Part shown: positions 34,009 to 45,539 of the stretch, one piece after another | Position numbering within the stretch: position 1 is the stretch's first letter | Layout: each line of letters begins with the position of its first letter | Assembly (NCBI GenBank): GCA_947095585.1 | Contig: OX352763.1 | Location: 115,547,908-115,611,907, forward strand | Length of the DNA stretch: 64,000 nucleotides | Origin: Nephrocerus scutellatus | Taxonomy: Eukaryota; Arthropoda; Insecta; Diptera; Pipunculidae | Direction of reading: 5' to 3' | The notes under the pieces: model-generated | What the model was told of the DNA's origin: nothing | The model's database searches: none | The model's input: only the letters and a program-made list of their open reading frames with translations | Translations under genes and position numbers: made by a program

Positions 34009-34363
34009 TTACCAACCTCCGAACAACCGTCTTCTCGCTCTATCCCATTGTACGATTCAAGTAGCTATTGCCAAAGTGACTAATACAGAAATGAACGGTG
34101 GTGAAACTTCCTTTCTGACATTGGACTTTAACAAGAGCACTTCAGACTTCAGCACTCCAGAGGATTACGGAATAGTCATGAATACCCAGAATCAGAAAAT
34201 CAAGTGTTCAAGGTGTGGCCATTGCTACAAGCCCTCTCCTAGGCTAAAAATAGAATTTATGCCATGTACAAAGCTAGCCAAGAATATGTTTGAAGTAATC
34301 GAGAAGTATGAAAAAGAACAAATAGAGAAGTATAAGAAAGAAAATCCCAAAGAAAATGATTAA
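34004..34363 (+). CDS. Hypothetical ORF, 119 residues
   Basis: An open frame with an uneven composition: a Thr/Ser- and Phe-rich middle (TSFLTLDFNKSTSDFST), then KCSRCGHCYK with a CxxCxxC arrangement that is not a standard retroviral knuckle, then a Lys- and Glu-rich helical end. The first 25 or so codons may read better in another frame (MLFIPDVLPTSEQPSS from 33984), which hints at a frameshifted relic. I do not recognise a family. It may be a host exon or a piece of an unidentified mobile element. Confidence 0.25.
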   Translation: MYYQPPNNRLLALSHCTIQVAIAKVTNTEMNGGETSFLTLDFNKSTSDFSTPEDYGIVMNTQNQKIKCSRCGHCYKPSPRLKIEFMPCTKLAKNMFEVIEKYEKEQIEKYKKENPKEND

Positions 34364-34700
34364 TTCAAGCATCTCTTTCAAACAAGATAGTAGACTGGAA
34401 AAGCCGCTCAGCATTTCTTTCTCAGTTAGATTTCTAATTATTTTTAATTTATTTATTTTTTTATCTTTTTATGTTACTTCCGAGATGAAAAAATTACCTA
34501 ATAAGATATTTGTGGATAATTTTCAACAACAATTATAAGCAATCGATTTTAGGAATAGTCAATCAAGATTTTTCTCTTTTCTTATTTCTGCTATATATTA
34601 AAATTATATTATTTTGTTTGTACTCTTTTCCAAATAATTGATTAATTAAATAGATAATATTTAACTTCTTAATTTTTAATACTCTAAAATAAAAACATCA

Positions 34701-34885
34701 ATATGTTGGACTGTGAATACTTTGACACTGACGATCTTGATTTAGAATAGTTATCTTCTCAACTAGATAATGGATTTGAAAATTTCCCAGAATATGGCAT
34801 GAATTATGATATAGATCATGATTGTACTGAGAAAACCAAGACCGATAATAAAATTGATAGGGGATCTTTTATTCCTTCTCAAAGG
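34701..34885 (+). pseudogene. Acidic peptide relic, unknown
   Basis: A frame starting MLDCEYFDTDDLDLE is broken by one TAG, then stays open through FENFPEYGMNYDIDHDC to the Helentron-like fragment at 34886, which interrupts it. The Asp-rich composition is unlike the flanks. No family recognised. Confidence 0.2.
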
Positions 34886-34965
34886 AAGTGGGTTAAAAAT
34901 TGAACACAAGATTTAGTGTGCCAGCCAAGGGCACGCGAAGTTAATACAGAGAATTTAATAAACGA
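34886..34965 (-). repeat. Helentron-like 5' end fragment
   Basis: On the minus strand: AAATTCTCTGTATTAACTT, GTGCCC, then TTTTTAACCCACTTCC. It matches the first 80 bp of the element at 50054 without the internal units. Confidence 0.5.
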
Positions 34966-35184
34966 GTTTTCACTGAATTGAGTTTAGATGCTGCTGCGTC
35001 ATGAATTTTTTGTTTAGGTCGTACCGCTAAGTGCACGTAAGATGAATTATTTATGGATGGTAGGTTCAGCTGACGGGCCAAGACCCCACAGCAATCTGTC
35101 GAGGTGGGTAGCGCCGATGCTAATGCTAGGCGTGCATATTGGCCGCGTAAACACCGTTCCCTAGTATCGCAGAGAAATACATAT

Positions 35185-35965
35185 ACCATTACAATTGGCA
35201 CCAATAGCTTACACGAGAACACTAATGATTCTCTATACTATATTCCATGGACAACGAGTAATAGAGATGGCAGTAAGCAATAATTTGGTCGTTGCGAGTA
35301 CAAGTTTTGCGCGTCAATATATCCACCTGGGTATCTCCAGATGGAACCCCTCGCAACCAGATACACCACGTGTTGATAGACCGCCGTCACAAAGGCATCT
35401 TTCTCGTAGAGGGATGGGAAGAGCACTTTCATGAATTTCTAAATGGCCAGCTGACTGAGGAATTGGAGGCTTCACCAATGATCGACGGCCACACTATACT
35501 GCCGCCACACCAAGACATAGACGAAGTTAGCGGAGCAATAAATCGGCTCAAAAATAATAAGGCCCTGTGATCAGATGGTATCCCAGTGGAGCTGATAAAA
35601 ACAGGAGGTCCCGCAATACACCAAGCAACTCATGAAATAATAGTGCAAGTATGGGAAGAAAAAGCGATGCCAGAAGACTGGCGAAGAGGATCACAACATG
35701 CAGCAATTATCGTGGTATAACGTTGTTGAGTACTGCGTATAAGATTTTTCTCCTCTATCTTTCAAGACAGGAGAGCGCCATACGCTAACGTCATCATTGG
35801 TCCATACTAGTGTGGCTTCATCCCAGGAAAATCAACAACTGATCAGATTATCTTCAAATCCAGGAATTAAACCATAACATCCAAGCTGCTGGTATATAAG
35901 GCAATGGTCATACCAGTACTTACATATCGATCCAAGACTTGGGTGCTTAGCAAAAAGCAATCTGA
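35185..35965 (+). pseudogene. RTE-type LINE relic with internal deletion
   Basis: Covers the end of the endonuclease region, the linker (EHFHEFLNGQLTEELEA, then a DEVSGAINRLKNNKA block), and the RT start (AMPEDWRRG, then NYRGITLLS). It then jumps from the STTDQI block to the region near the C-terminus (TSKLLVYKAMVIPVLTY-like). It shows the uninterrupted target site of the SINE at 5335. Confidence 0.75.
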
Positions 35966-36007
35966 CCTCTTTTCCACATAAAATTGATTGTAAAAAAGTT
36001 TACAAAA

Positions 36008-37370
36008 TCACCCTGTATTAATATACAAAATTGTCATGTCGCTATTGGAAAAGCTCCATAAAAAAGGTAGTCTTATGGAGTGCGAAAACTGGAGAGGCAT
36101 TTGCGTTCTTCCTGCAATTGTAAAGGTAATAGCCAAAGTAGTACTTGAACGAATTAAGGAACATCTGGAAGATACACTCGATGCCGAACAAGCAGGTTTC
36201 CGCACTGGATCCTCCTCTGTAGACCACAACAACACCCTGCGGATCATTATTGAACAGTGCGTTGAGTTTCGGTACCTGCTGTTCATCGATTTTGAGAAGG
36301 CGTTTGACAGTGCCAACAGTAAGGTTATCTGGTTCGCCTTGCGCAGGAGAGGTATACCCGATAAACTAATAGCTATTATTAAAGCAACATATGATGGCTC
36401 TAAATGTCATGTGCTGCACAATGGAAAGCTCATTATCCTAAGTGGGGTACGACAAGGTTGCATTCTATCGACGATACTTTTTTGTTGATGATTAGCGATG
36501 TGCTTAGCGCAGCTTTATCTACAGGAAACGGAGGAATTCGTTGGACTCTTACATCTCAACTCAAACATCTGGATTACGCTGATGACGTTTGTTTACTCTC
36601 ACAGAGAATTATGGAGCTGCACCAAATGACAACAAATGTGGAGAGGGAGGCAAATGTTGTGGGTTTGAAGAATAATTCTGCCAAAACCAAAATCATCAAC
36701 CTCGGCACTACCTCAGTAACTCAAGTTAACATTGCTGGACAGCCGGTAGAGAGAGTAGAGAGTTTCCAATATCTTGGGAGTATTGTCTCGACCGAAAGTG
36801 GAACCGAACAGGACATTGTCAACCGAGTCGGCAAAGCAAAATCGGTGTTTGGAATGATGTCCATGATATGGCGAAGCAATACGATCAGCTTAAACACCAA
36901 GCTGCGACTGTTCCACCCAAATGTTGAATCTGTGCTGTTGAATGGGTGCAGCACTTGGAAGGTGACCGCTACTATCACAAAAAGATTACAAACGTTCGTA
37001 AATAGGTGCCTACGGAACATCTTAAGGGTTTTCTGGCCTAAACGTATCTCTAACGAACATCTTTACCAGATAACGGGTAACGGATAACCAATAGGCACAA
37101 CCATCCAACGACGGAAGTGGCAGTGGATTGGTCATACACTCCGAAAAGGCGACAGTTCCATAGCAAACTACGCGATGCGGTATCTCAGGATGGTAGAAGA
37201 ACAGGTCGTCCGAGAAATACATGGCGCAGAACAGTTGAGGAGGAGTCACGTCAATTGGGGAAGAGTGGGAGAGAGATGAAGCTCATTGACAGGAACCGCA
37301 CACGATCACGCGTAGGCGTAGTAGAGGCCCTAGGACCCACAAGGGGATACAGGACATAAGAAAAAGAAGA
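36008..37370 (+). pseudogene. Second RTE-like LINE, nearly complete RT
   Basis: A different family from the short RTE copies. RT motifs: NWRGICVLPAIVKVIAKVV, LLFIDFEKAFDS (first Asp), GVRQGCILSTILF, then after a one-base loss in a T-run at about 36478 a second frame with LDYADDVCLLS (catalytic pair) and ESFQYLGSIVS. A WQWIGHTLRKGD block follows near 37110, and GRPRNTWRRTVEEE near 37200. The endonuclease is missing. Apart from that shift, the stop near 37090 and drift at the end, the coding potential is well kept, so the insertion is fairly young. Confidence 0.8.
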
Positions 37371-37900
37371 AATCCTGCTTTTTACGGCATACAACGTGGT
37401 GCTTACCATTCCAAAATAAAAGCACGGTATCTCTTAAGAAAAGTCACCCTGTATACCAAATGCAACTACGAAAATATTTTTAGTTTTATTATTTTAGAAA
37501 TACATGAACGATTCAAAGCTTCCGACTAACGATTAATTTCGTTGATTTAATTCTTGAGTGCAAAAGCGATTACGCAAACAAATTAAAAATTAAAAACAAA
37601 AATCAAAATAAATAAAAAATATACTTATTTGCCATGTGACTCACGTAGGGCAATCGTTAAAAATGTTCTATTCCTTTAGTCATCACATACTTAACAAGCT
37701 CGCCATTTAGGATTAAGTTAATTAGCACTTTGGCTAACGATGATGGTAAACACTCATTAACAGCACCGGTCTAAAAGTCGTAAACAATTTTTTTTAAAAA
37801 TCAAAACGCATTTGCGGGATTTGTTTATTTGTCTAAGCTTGTTTTTGGGGGAGTGTGATGGGGCATGGTGTGTTAAGTATAAGAGACTGACTGACCGGCA
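37371..37900. other. Upstream flank of the chitin-binding gene
   Basis: AT-rich sequence between the LINE at 36008 and the promoter at 37909. No gene was recognised. Confidence 0.4.
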
Positions 37901-37908
37901 AATTTCGG

Positions 37909-37948
37909 TATTTAAAGCTGAAGCTTTAAGTTTTCGCCAACAGTTTTA
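37909..37948 (+). promoter_or_regulatory. Probable TATA box and initiator
   Basis: TATTTAAA at 37909-37916 lies about 33 bp before CAACAGTTTT (A at 37942), which fits the insect initiator. The ATG of the peritrophin-like gene is about 80 bp further on. The spacing is right for a TATA-type promoter, common for highly expressed secreted proteins. Confidence 0.45.
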
Positions 37949-38020
37949 GTTTCAAATTCGTTGAAATTGCATTGACAAGTGTGTGATCCAATAACGATTC
38001 TTTACTCAGAACGCCACAAA

Positions 38021-41000
38021 ATGAAATTTGCATCAAAGTTGCTTGTGTTCGCGGCTGTCCTATTTCTGGCCACAAATTTAGTTGGTACGTGTGCCTGACA
38101 CTTTTTTCCACCTGCACTGTTTTAACTTCCTGATTGTTGAACATTTTTAGTTGGCGACTGTGAACTCGGGACAACGTCACCAGATTCCAGCGATTGCACC
38201 AAGTATTTCGAGTGTATACAAAAGGATGGGTAAGCAGACTCTTAGTAAAGTTAATTTGGTTTTACATATAAGACGTGCGCGGCGGTTTTAAAAAAAATTG
38301 TGGCATTGTGTTCTGGGGCAGGTCTGTTGGAATTAAAAGTAAGTTGTTCTTGACTTTGTTTGAACTTAATCATTTCCAAGCCATGCTTGTGCTTAGTGGT
38401 ACACTTGGAATGAATGAAGTGTCTTTAGATTCCTGCCAGGAAGGCTTTGCCCCACGGTCCTCTTCAGACATGGATAGTTAAACGACAATTAACGTTCATC
38501 TTAGACAGTTGTGTCAGTATTAATTCAATGGTTAGAGCAGGACCATCAAAATCCCTGCCGATCTTTGGTTCACGACAACCGGTTGAGATATAAAGCTCCA
38601 TCGCACTCGCACCGGCTAGATCAGGACGGTCACTATAACGAGCCAAAAAAATTCGTAATTGGGGCGGCTGATGTACCAATGCTAGTGCTCTACAATTTGG
38701 GTAGTAAGCCACTACGCAAGCCCAGAACGAAACTGGGTCCTCAAACAAAACTTGGCACAGACTCAGCTAGCCTCCAAGGAGGTAAACCTTATCTGTGGGC
38801 ATAAACCAACTCCCGTAGTACCAACGCGACCTTGGTGAGATCTGGCATCAAAGGCCTCAGCTCGTTCAGAATGAGTGCCTGGGCGAAGCAAAGCTAACCC
38901 TGGCATCACATCGTCGGTATCATCGAACCCAATTATTTGCCACTAGGATAGCAAGCTATCCTAGGTCGCCTTAGATAGAAACTATCCCAGGAAACATCAG
39001 GGTCCTGCAGTGTAACACTAGGCTGCTAAATACGAAGGCAGTGCACATTCTAAACATTCTAAGTACTAGCAGCCTTGATCTATTTATCTGCCGAGCTTAC
39101 CAAGCATCAAACCCATCGAGGAAGTAAGATACAGCGGTCCCTTCGGGGAACTCGAAATGAATGCTGATCTGCAGCTTTTTTTGTTGGTGGCAGACAAGCT
39201 AAATAGTATTTTGACGTTAGTGCATATTAGCAACTGTCCTGTTGTAGCCGCTGTATTTTACTTCTTCCAGTGGTGTCCAAAGTCCACAAACAAAAAGCAC
39301 TCCCCTGGCTGCAATTGTGTGCTTCGTTGTGCTACTTTGTAAGAATATTTCCAACTCGGTACTGAGTTCTTCATGGGTATTCAAAAGCTTAAATTCATTT
39401 ACTTTTCCTTTCTGTACAATGCTGGAGTTGTATCGCATCTAGTAAAGGCATGAACATCGCTCAAGAGATCCGTATCCGCCTCTCCGCTTGTATATCGTTT
39501 GGGTTTGAATTTGGGACAGAGAAGCCAAATCTTTTAGTTAGTAGCACGAGGATGTTAGATTGAAATACTACCATTGCCTTTCTAGTGAGTCTCCAACAAA
39601 CGGAAAAAGGAGTAGGTTATGTTAGGTTGTGGTGGTGGTGACAGCTAAATGCTCACTTAGACGAACCGCGGTCCTCTGTGTTACCACATCAGGATCATAT
39701 ACCTTCCCCTTTTTAAGAAAATCCATTCAGAGCTCTTGATGAACCGAAGTATATGTGACACTTTGCCGTTTTCGAGATCCGAAAAGTTATTCATTAACCG
39801 CTTACCTAAGTGTGCATTAGTGCCGGACAGGAACAAAGAAGATATTCTATTGTCTCCTCTTCCTTCTCGTCCATGCAGCTTCCGCAGAAGTCATTATATT
39901 CGACACCCATCCTTCTCGTGTGTTTCCCTACAAGACAGTGTCCTGTCGTTATCCCTAAACCTTTTTTAGTTCACGTTTCTGCAGGGAGATTAGCACAGGT
40001 GAGCCCTTTGGCCCAACCTATCCAAACCAAACCAAACATATCTTGATATACTACAACACTGCCGGTGTTTTTCCACCTTACGTTTGTTGCCTCAGCCTGG
40101 CATTCGCTGCAGTGATCAGAGAGTCGGACAGAGATGCTTACTTTTAGCTTTTCACAGAAGACTCCTGCTCTTACTTTGCCGTCTAGCTTAGAGCCATCCA
40201 TGAAAAACTGTACTGTTTCGTTATCAGTTACGGATCCACTCTTCCAGTCTTCTCTGGAGGGTATTGTTGTCCGAAAACTTGTTTTGAAGCATAACACTGG
40301 TGTCATCTAATCGAGATTCGTCAGTTCTTCCTTTTAGCGATTTGATTATGGTGGATTGTCCCTTTTGGAGACCGTTCCACTGACTGACAGCTAAAAGTCG
40401 AGTAGCCCTATTTGTCGCTTTCTCTTTGCCAAATATATCTACTGTTGTCACTGCGAGTTGGTGTTGATCTCAGCTTATAATGATACAGGCCACTAGACCC
40501 TCTCCATTATACTTCTATACGGGCTGTCATTTCTTTTATTAAAAATAACGACTTAATCTTATACTTAATAATATGTTAGCAGACGTACAGAAACTGTCTA
40601 TGAGACTAACGTGAGTACCTGCACGAAACCTATCACCCCACGGTCCTCTACAAACACGGATTTTATATATTTTATTGCAGATGTATCAGTATAACTGGGT
40701 GTAAGGGCCCAACGCTCTCACTGATGGGAGCGAGACCTATTTAAATCTCTGCCGATCTCTGGGTCACGACACGTGGCGCCAGAAAAATCTCCGGTGGGAT
40801 TTCGTAGCAAACACGTGAAAGCTAGCGACCAGAAGCCAGACTAGCAACCATCAACCATGCAGCCACTACTCCAGTGAAGTTCCTCAAAACTCGGGACTGG
40901 TGGCCCATAGCCAGTCAGTTTTCCGTACTTAAGTCGTCCAATTCCGTCCAAGTTGTCCATCTGTCCTTTCGTTCGTAATTATTCAGTCAGTCTGTCGACG

Positions 41001-42324
41001 CCGACATCCGCAACACCAAGCTGCCTATATCTCCGCCGCCCAAACACTATTCTTGCATGCACATTCAAATATTCAACTTGTTCCCTGCAGCTTAAAGCCG
41101 ATCCAACTTCATACACACCGTTTAGCCACTGAACTCCCATGGCATTCAGATTTCTATCGTCCGAGTACAACGGACATTCACAAAGAACGTGCCGCCAGTC
41201 TTCCCTAGGGGAATCGCAAACACAGCTTTCAACCTTACTGAGATGTCTTTGATATAAAAATGTTTTAAGGCTACCATGACCAGTGAGTAAAAAGTCCAGC
41301 TTGAGGATAAACTTGAACTCCATGTTTACCCTGGCATGAACCCGAACGTCATCCTTCCATCAACAGATTCGTTCCATCTGGCCTGCCATTTGGACAACAA
41401 CCCACATCATCAGCCAGTCACATTGCAGGAAGGGCTTTTCTCTTTAGACCTTGAATAACTAGCAGACGGACAGACAGGTTAACCATTAAAACAACCAATC
41501 GCCTTTCCTGACGTCTTGCAAGCTTTCTGACTGCCTTGCCGGCTGGTTTCATTTGGTACCAGTTTCTAACATAATGTTTCGAAACATAATCCCCATATAT
41601 TGTTAATCATACAGAGATAGATAGTTTCTCAAATCAGTTTTAAGTCTTGCATTGTCCATTTCTTCTAATGCGTCGTGGCAAAGTTGAATTAATAAAAAAT
41701 GTATATTCGGAAAAAAAAGAAGAGTTTGAAAAAGAAAAACAAGAACATAGTCCTATCATCACCACATCATGACAGTGATGAAACGTATGATACTCGTAAA
41801 TCCACAAATGGCTACGCATTTAGATTTTTTAGCTTCTATCATAAGACCGTGATGAGCTGAGCAACATTAGCATACATATGAAGTGTGCTGTGTTTAACAA
41901 TGGATACGACATCATATTTACGAATAGGGAAAATAATAAAGGCCCCAAGATAGATCCTTGTGGGACTCCACTGTTTGTAGGAAGAAAGACTGACAGGAGC
42001 TTATTTATTTCCACTGCCTGTAATCTGTCTGTCAGATAGGATGATATCAATTTCACAGTACAAGCGAAGTTATACTTTGCAGTTCTACTCCTGTCCAACA
42101 GTTTTTCTGTTCGAAAGCTTCTTTGCGGTTTTACAAGTAACAACCTAATACTGCAGTTTTTTTTGTATCTACATAATTGAAATTGTTTGCGTACATAGAT
42201 AAAATCGTATCTACAATCTCCTATTTACAGTAAAAATATCCTGATGACTCAGAAGTGTGCTGATGGGAAAAAATTTGAGCCAAACAAAAAGTATTGCTCA
42301 TCTAGCTATGAGTGTCCTAAATAA
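38021..42324 (+). CDS. Small secreted chitin-binding protein (peritrophin-15 type)
   Basis: Three exons: 38021-38084 (ATG, donor TTG|GTACGT), 38151-38229 (acceptor TTTTTAG|TT, donor ATGG|GTAAGC) and 42231-42324 (acceptor ATTTACAG|TA, stop TAA). Phases fit throughout (1, then 2), giving 78 residues. Residues 1-23 are a signal peptide (MKFASKLLVFAAVLFLATNL). The rest is a single CBM14/peritrophin-A-like domain with six Cys at 25, 37, 43, 57, 70 and 76 and the aromatic signature YFEC at 40-43. Three disulphides are expected. A secreted protein of this size with one such domain resembles peritrophin-15 of calyptrate flies, which binds chitin ends in the peritrophic matrix. A cuticle or tracheal role is also possible. 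Intron 1 is 66 bp and intron 2 is 4.0 kb of LINE debris, so no exon exceeds 94 bp. Confidence 0.85.
38445..39140 (+). repeat. Dispersed repeat family D, copy 1
   Basis: Non-coding repeat with landmarks CCCCACGGTCCTCT, CCCTGCCGATCTTTGG, AACGAAACTGGGTCCTCA, CCTTGGTGAGATCTGGCATC and TTTGCCACTAGGATAGC. The same order of landmarks is found at 52745-53240 and, inverted, at 58705-59165. The first two landmarks also occur near 40640. It may be the 5' region of a LINE. It lies in intron 2 of the chitin-binding gene. Confidence 0.7.
39141..39610. other. Intron 2 sequence, unassigned
   Basis: No motif recognised between the family D repeat and the minus-strand LINE. Short open frames occur on both strands but have no family match I know. 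Confidence 0.35.
39615..40480 (-). pseudogene. R1/I-group LINE RNase H relic, minus strand
   Basis: Minus strand: a region with FFMDGSKLDGKVRAGVF and SECQAEA (first two RNase H acidic residues, about 40080-40200), then frameshifted remains, then the Cys/His finger region (written on the plus strand as TTCTCGTCCATGCAGCTTCC at 39865). Its 3' end is marked on the plus strand by TAGGTTATGTTAGGTTG near 39612, the complement of the CCTAA-like tail at 49845. It lies in intron 2 of the chitin-binding gene, in the opposite orientation. Confidence 0.65.
40620..40960 (+). repeat. Dispersed repeat family D, partial copy
   Basis: CCCCACGGTCCTCTACAAAC, a GTATCAGTATAA segment, then CTCTGCCGATCTCTGGGTCA align with the first part of 38445-39140. 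It then runs into CTCGGGACTGGTGGCC-type sequence not seen in copy 1. Confidence 0.5.
40965..41400 (-). pseudogene. R1-type LINE C-terminal zinc-finger relic
   Basis: Minus strand, one open frame of 114 residues: LDFLLTGHGSLKTFLYQRHL, then C-x-C, a HVLCECPLYSDDR block with the His and last Cys, and a helical end. This is the Cys/His domain after the RT in R1-clade elements. The rest of the element is missing. Confidence 0.7.
41560..42143 (-). pseudogene. Jockey/CR1-group LINE RT relic, minus strand
   Basis: Minus strand: SFRTEKLLD, a VKLISSYLTDRLQAVEI block, NSGVPQGSILGPLLFSLFVN, then a damaged catalytic-box region, then a jump to the C-terminal end (TTTTAAGTCTTGCATTGTCC on the plus strand). 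It is the same family as 12166-12980. It ends about 90 bp before exon 3 of the chitin-binding gene. Confidence 0.65.
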
Positions 42325-43020
42325 ATATGACACAAAAAGGACGACCCCAGGAAAGAATGGTAACAATGTTACTTACCGCTCCGATGTTGGACTTTTGTTG
42401 TAAATTATTTTTTATATATCTTTTATACACATATATGTACCTTAACTATATAAAATATCAAATAAAACTGCAAAGTAATTTCTTTTTCTATTGATATTGC
42501 ACTTTCGTTTATGTTTTTTTTATTATAATTTGTTTTATATTTCTAAAGTTTTCCATCGTTCATATATAATTGCATTTATTTCTTCATTGATTACTCATAC
42601 AATCCGCTCTTTAATTGTTTTTTTTTTCCTATTAATATTGCTATTAAATAATATTCAAGGTAAATTAGATATATATGTACTATAGGTGTGATAGAATGCA
42701 ATAAGACATAAATAAGACATTAAATTAAATATCATAAATATTTTGCAATTTAATTTCTAATTTTCTATTTACGCTGGTAGGTAATTTAGTTTGGATACTT
42801 TTTTTTTTGGCTATTAAAAGAATATTGAACTAATTTAATAATTGATACAGTAGAGGGAGATAAATTATAAATATAATACTCATATAAGAATAGCAAGAGA
42901 TAAAGCGTTACATCGTTGCACAATGGATCGGAATTATATGAAGATTAACGTAGTGAAGGCAAAATAAGTGAAAATATAAATACTAAGCATCGGTACAGTA
43001 CAGTCGGATACTGCATTAAT
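42325..43020. other. 3' flank of chitin-binding gene, AT-rich
   Basis: AATAAA lies within the stop region at 42319-42324 (AAATAAATATG) and again downstream, so the 3' UTR may be very short. The rest is T-rich with no feature. Confidence 0.4.
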
Positions 43021-43022
43021 GG

Positions 43023-43122
43023 GCTATTTGGTAGTCAGCCAAACATATTATAATAAAAAGTAATATTTTTTATTAAAAAGTAATATTTTTTATTAAAAAG
43101 TAATATTTTTTATTAAAAAGTT
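43023..43122 (+). repeat. 21-bp tandem repeat, about 4 copies
   Basis: AAAAAGTAATATTTTTTATT is repeated head to tail with almost no variation. Confidence 0.85.
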
Positions 43123-43844
43123 TAAAAGTTTTAGCTCTGTAGCTGTTTATCTATTCATTTAAACCGTCAGCTATTTTTTAACTCTTATCTTCTTCTCGCT
43201 ATTTATTATTCTTTCTAGTTATCTTCGTAGCTTTTGTCTTGCTTTTCATTTCATTTCTCTCTCTCTCTCTCTCTCTCTTTATATTGAATATCTTATAATA
43301 ATACTTTTAATGTTCTAATTGCTCGTTGCCTCGTTGTACTCGCACACGACTTCTTTTGTTTTCTAATGCATTCCATTTCTCATTAGTTGCAAAGCATTTC
43401 TTTTTATATAGGTATTTATGTATAATAATAAACTTAATTAAAATCAGATTTTGCCTCACATTTTTCTTCATTTGCTATTTATTTCCTATTTACCTGGTTT
43501 TTGCATCGGCGAAAATGTTTTTTTTTTTAACTTTTTTCTTCATTTATCTTTCCACCAATATTTCCATTTTTTTTTTATAAATGTATTGTAAATATAATTC
43601 TTATTTTTGTTGTTGATTATTTTCTTTATCTAAAAAACATCTATATCACATGTAGGTTTTTTTTTATATTATTCATCCGATCTCGAAGAAAAGGACAAAC
43701 CTTACTTACGTTAGTCGTTACGTTATTAATTCGAAATTAATTTAACTCTGGGAGTATGTCGATTCTTGCACATATCGAAACTTACAGACCTTAGTACTGG
43801 CTACCTTCAAAATTGTAACCTTAGGTTCCCAGTTCTTACGACAC

Positions 43845-44695
43845 GACGAAAATTAAGCAATAAACATTTACTTCACATTCACATTCGCATTCGCATTCAC
43901 TTTCACTTTCACATTCAGATTCACATTCACATTCACACTCACACTCACATTCATATTCATATTCATTTTTCATAATCATTTTTCATATTCATTATTCATA
44001 TTCATATATTCATAACTATACATTCACGCTCACATTCACATACACATCATGTAGAAAATTAAGCAATAAACATTCACTTCACATTCACATTCGCATTCAC
44101 TTTCACATTCAGATTCACACTCACATTCACATTCAGATTCACACTCACTCTCACATTCATATTCATATTCACTTTTCATATTCATTATTCATATTCATAT
44201 TCACACTAACAATCACACTCACATTCACATACACATCATGTAGAAAATTAAGCAATAAACATTCACTTCACATTCACATTCGCATTCACTTTCACATTCA
44301 GATTCACATTCACACTCACTCTCACACTCACTCTCACATTCATATTCATTATTCATATTCATATTCACACTAGCAATCACACTCACATTCACATTCACAT
44401 ACACATCATGTAGAAAATTAAGCAATAAACATTCACTTCACATTCACATTCGCATTAACTTTCACTTTCACATTCAGATTCACACTCACATTCACATTCA
44501 GATTCACATTCACACTCACGCTCACATTCATATTCATTATTCATATTCATATTCACACTAGCAATCACACTCACATTCACATTCACATACACATCATGTA
44601 GAGCATTAAGCAATAAACATTCACTTCATTGACTTCGCATTCACATTAACTTTCACGTTCACATTCATTTCACATTCACAATCACTTCACATTCA
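43845..44695 (+). repeat. ATTCAC hexamer satellite with higher-order repeats
   Basis: CACATT/CATTCA hexamers fill the region, but a longer unit is superimposed. CATCATGTAGAAAATTAAGC, then AATAAACATTCACTTC, recurs near 44046, 44235, 44405 and 44592 (first partial copy at 43845), giving a unit of about 170-190 bp. Both strands stay open for long runs (His-Ile and Cys-Glu-Ser-Glu), a by-product of the hexamer. The locus probably grew by unequal exchange. Confidence 0.95.
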
Positions 44696-45092
44696 GTGGT
44701 GCCTCGCCACTCAGTTTATAAAGAAAACTCGGTCCAGCGTCGTTTCTTCTATGTACTAATTGGCAATATCACTCACGCACAAAGTGGTTCTAAAACTGTG
44801 ATGAAATAATACAGTTATTTCTGATTTTTAATTAAATTGAGAAATATATTTGTTGTAAGACAATTCACATTAAATTTAGTGATAGGTCTGTATGGTGAGA
44901 GCAGATTTCGCAGCGGCTGCAAGTTTCTGCAGCTAGCGTGAATGGTGTGATTTTTCTGCATAGCTATTAACGAAAATGTCCCCTTTTTTTGACATGTCTC
45001 CTGAAGGGGAAGTTTATTGTTTATTGTGTACGTCAAATCAACAGTGAGTTTTGACATATGACAGTCCGTGAAGTAGCCAAAAACGTAAATAG
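44696..45092. other. Unassigned sequence
   Basis: No gene, promoter or repeat recognised between the satellite and the foldback element. Confidence 0.35.
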
Positions 45093-45472
45093 TTGGTCTA
45101 TTCTTTTATTCAACCCGAGCGACTATAGTTACCCGGAGTACACCTAACAAATGTTGCACGGCGTAAAAATATTCGGTGTGTACATACAGGGTCTATTCTT
45201 TTATTCAACCCGAACGAGCAGTGTACGTCAAAAATTTACACTGTGTTTTTTTATTCACCCGGGGTAATTTTACTCTGTACTCTGTGTTTTTTATTGTGAA
45301 CCGAGCACGACACGGTGTATACACAGTTTCCTGTTTTTTACTCTGAAGTGAATATCAGTGTAAGGCACAGTAAGAGCGTGTACAGAGTATAATTACCCCG
45401 GTTGAATAAAAAAAAAACAGAGTAAATTTTTGACGTACACTGTTCGCTCGGCTTGAATAAAAAAACAGACCC
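45093..45472. mobile_element. Foldback/MITE with about 100-bp inverted repeats
   Basis: From 45189, GGGTCTATTCTTTTATTCAA and the next 80 bp (CAGTGTACGTCAAAAATTTA, TACTCTGTAC) are mirrored imperfectly up to 45472 (ending TGAATAAAAAAACAGACCC). A further partial end, GGTCTATTCTTTTATTCAAC, lies outside at 45094, so two nested copies may be present. Non-coding. Confidence 0.7.
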
Positions 45473-45539
45473 AGTGTGTAAGCTGTAGTATCAAGATAAA
45501 ATGTTAAAATTAGCCGCGTTCGATTAGGCTGAATTAACT

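Noticed and set aside
43766..44425. Open frames with His-Ile or Cys-Glu-Ser-Glu repeats on both strands
   Set aside because: Both follow from the ATTCAC hexamer array, with no independent coding signal.
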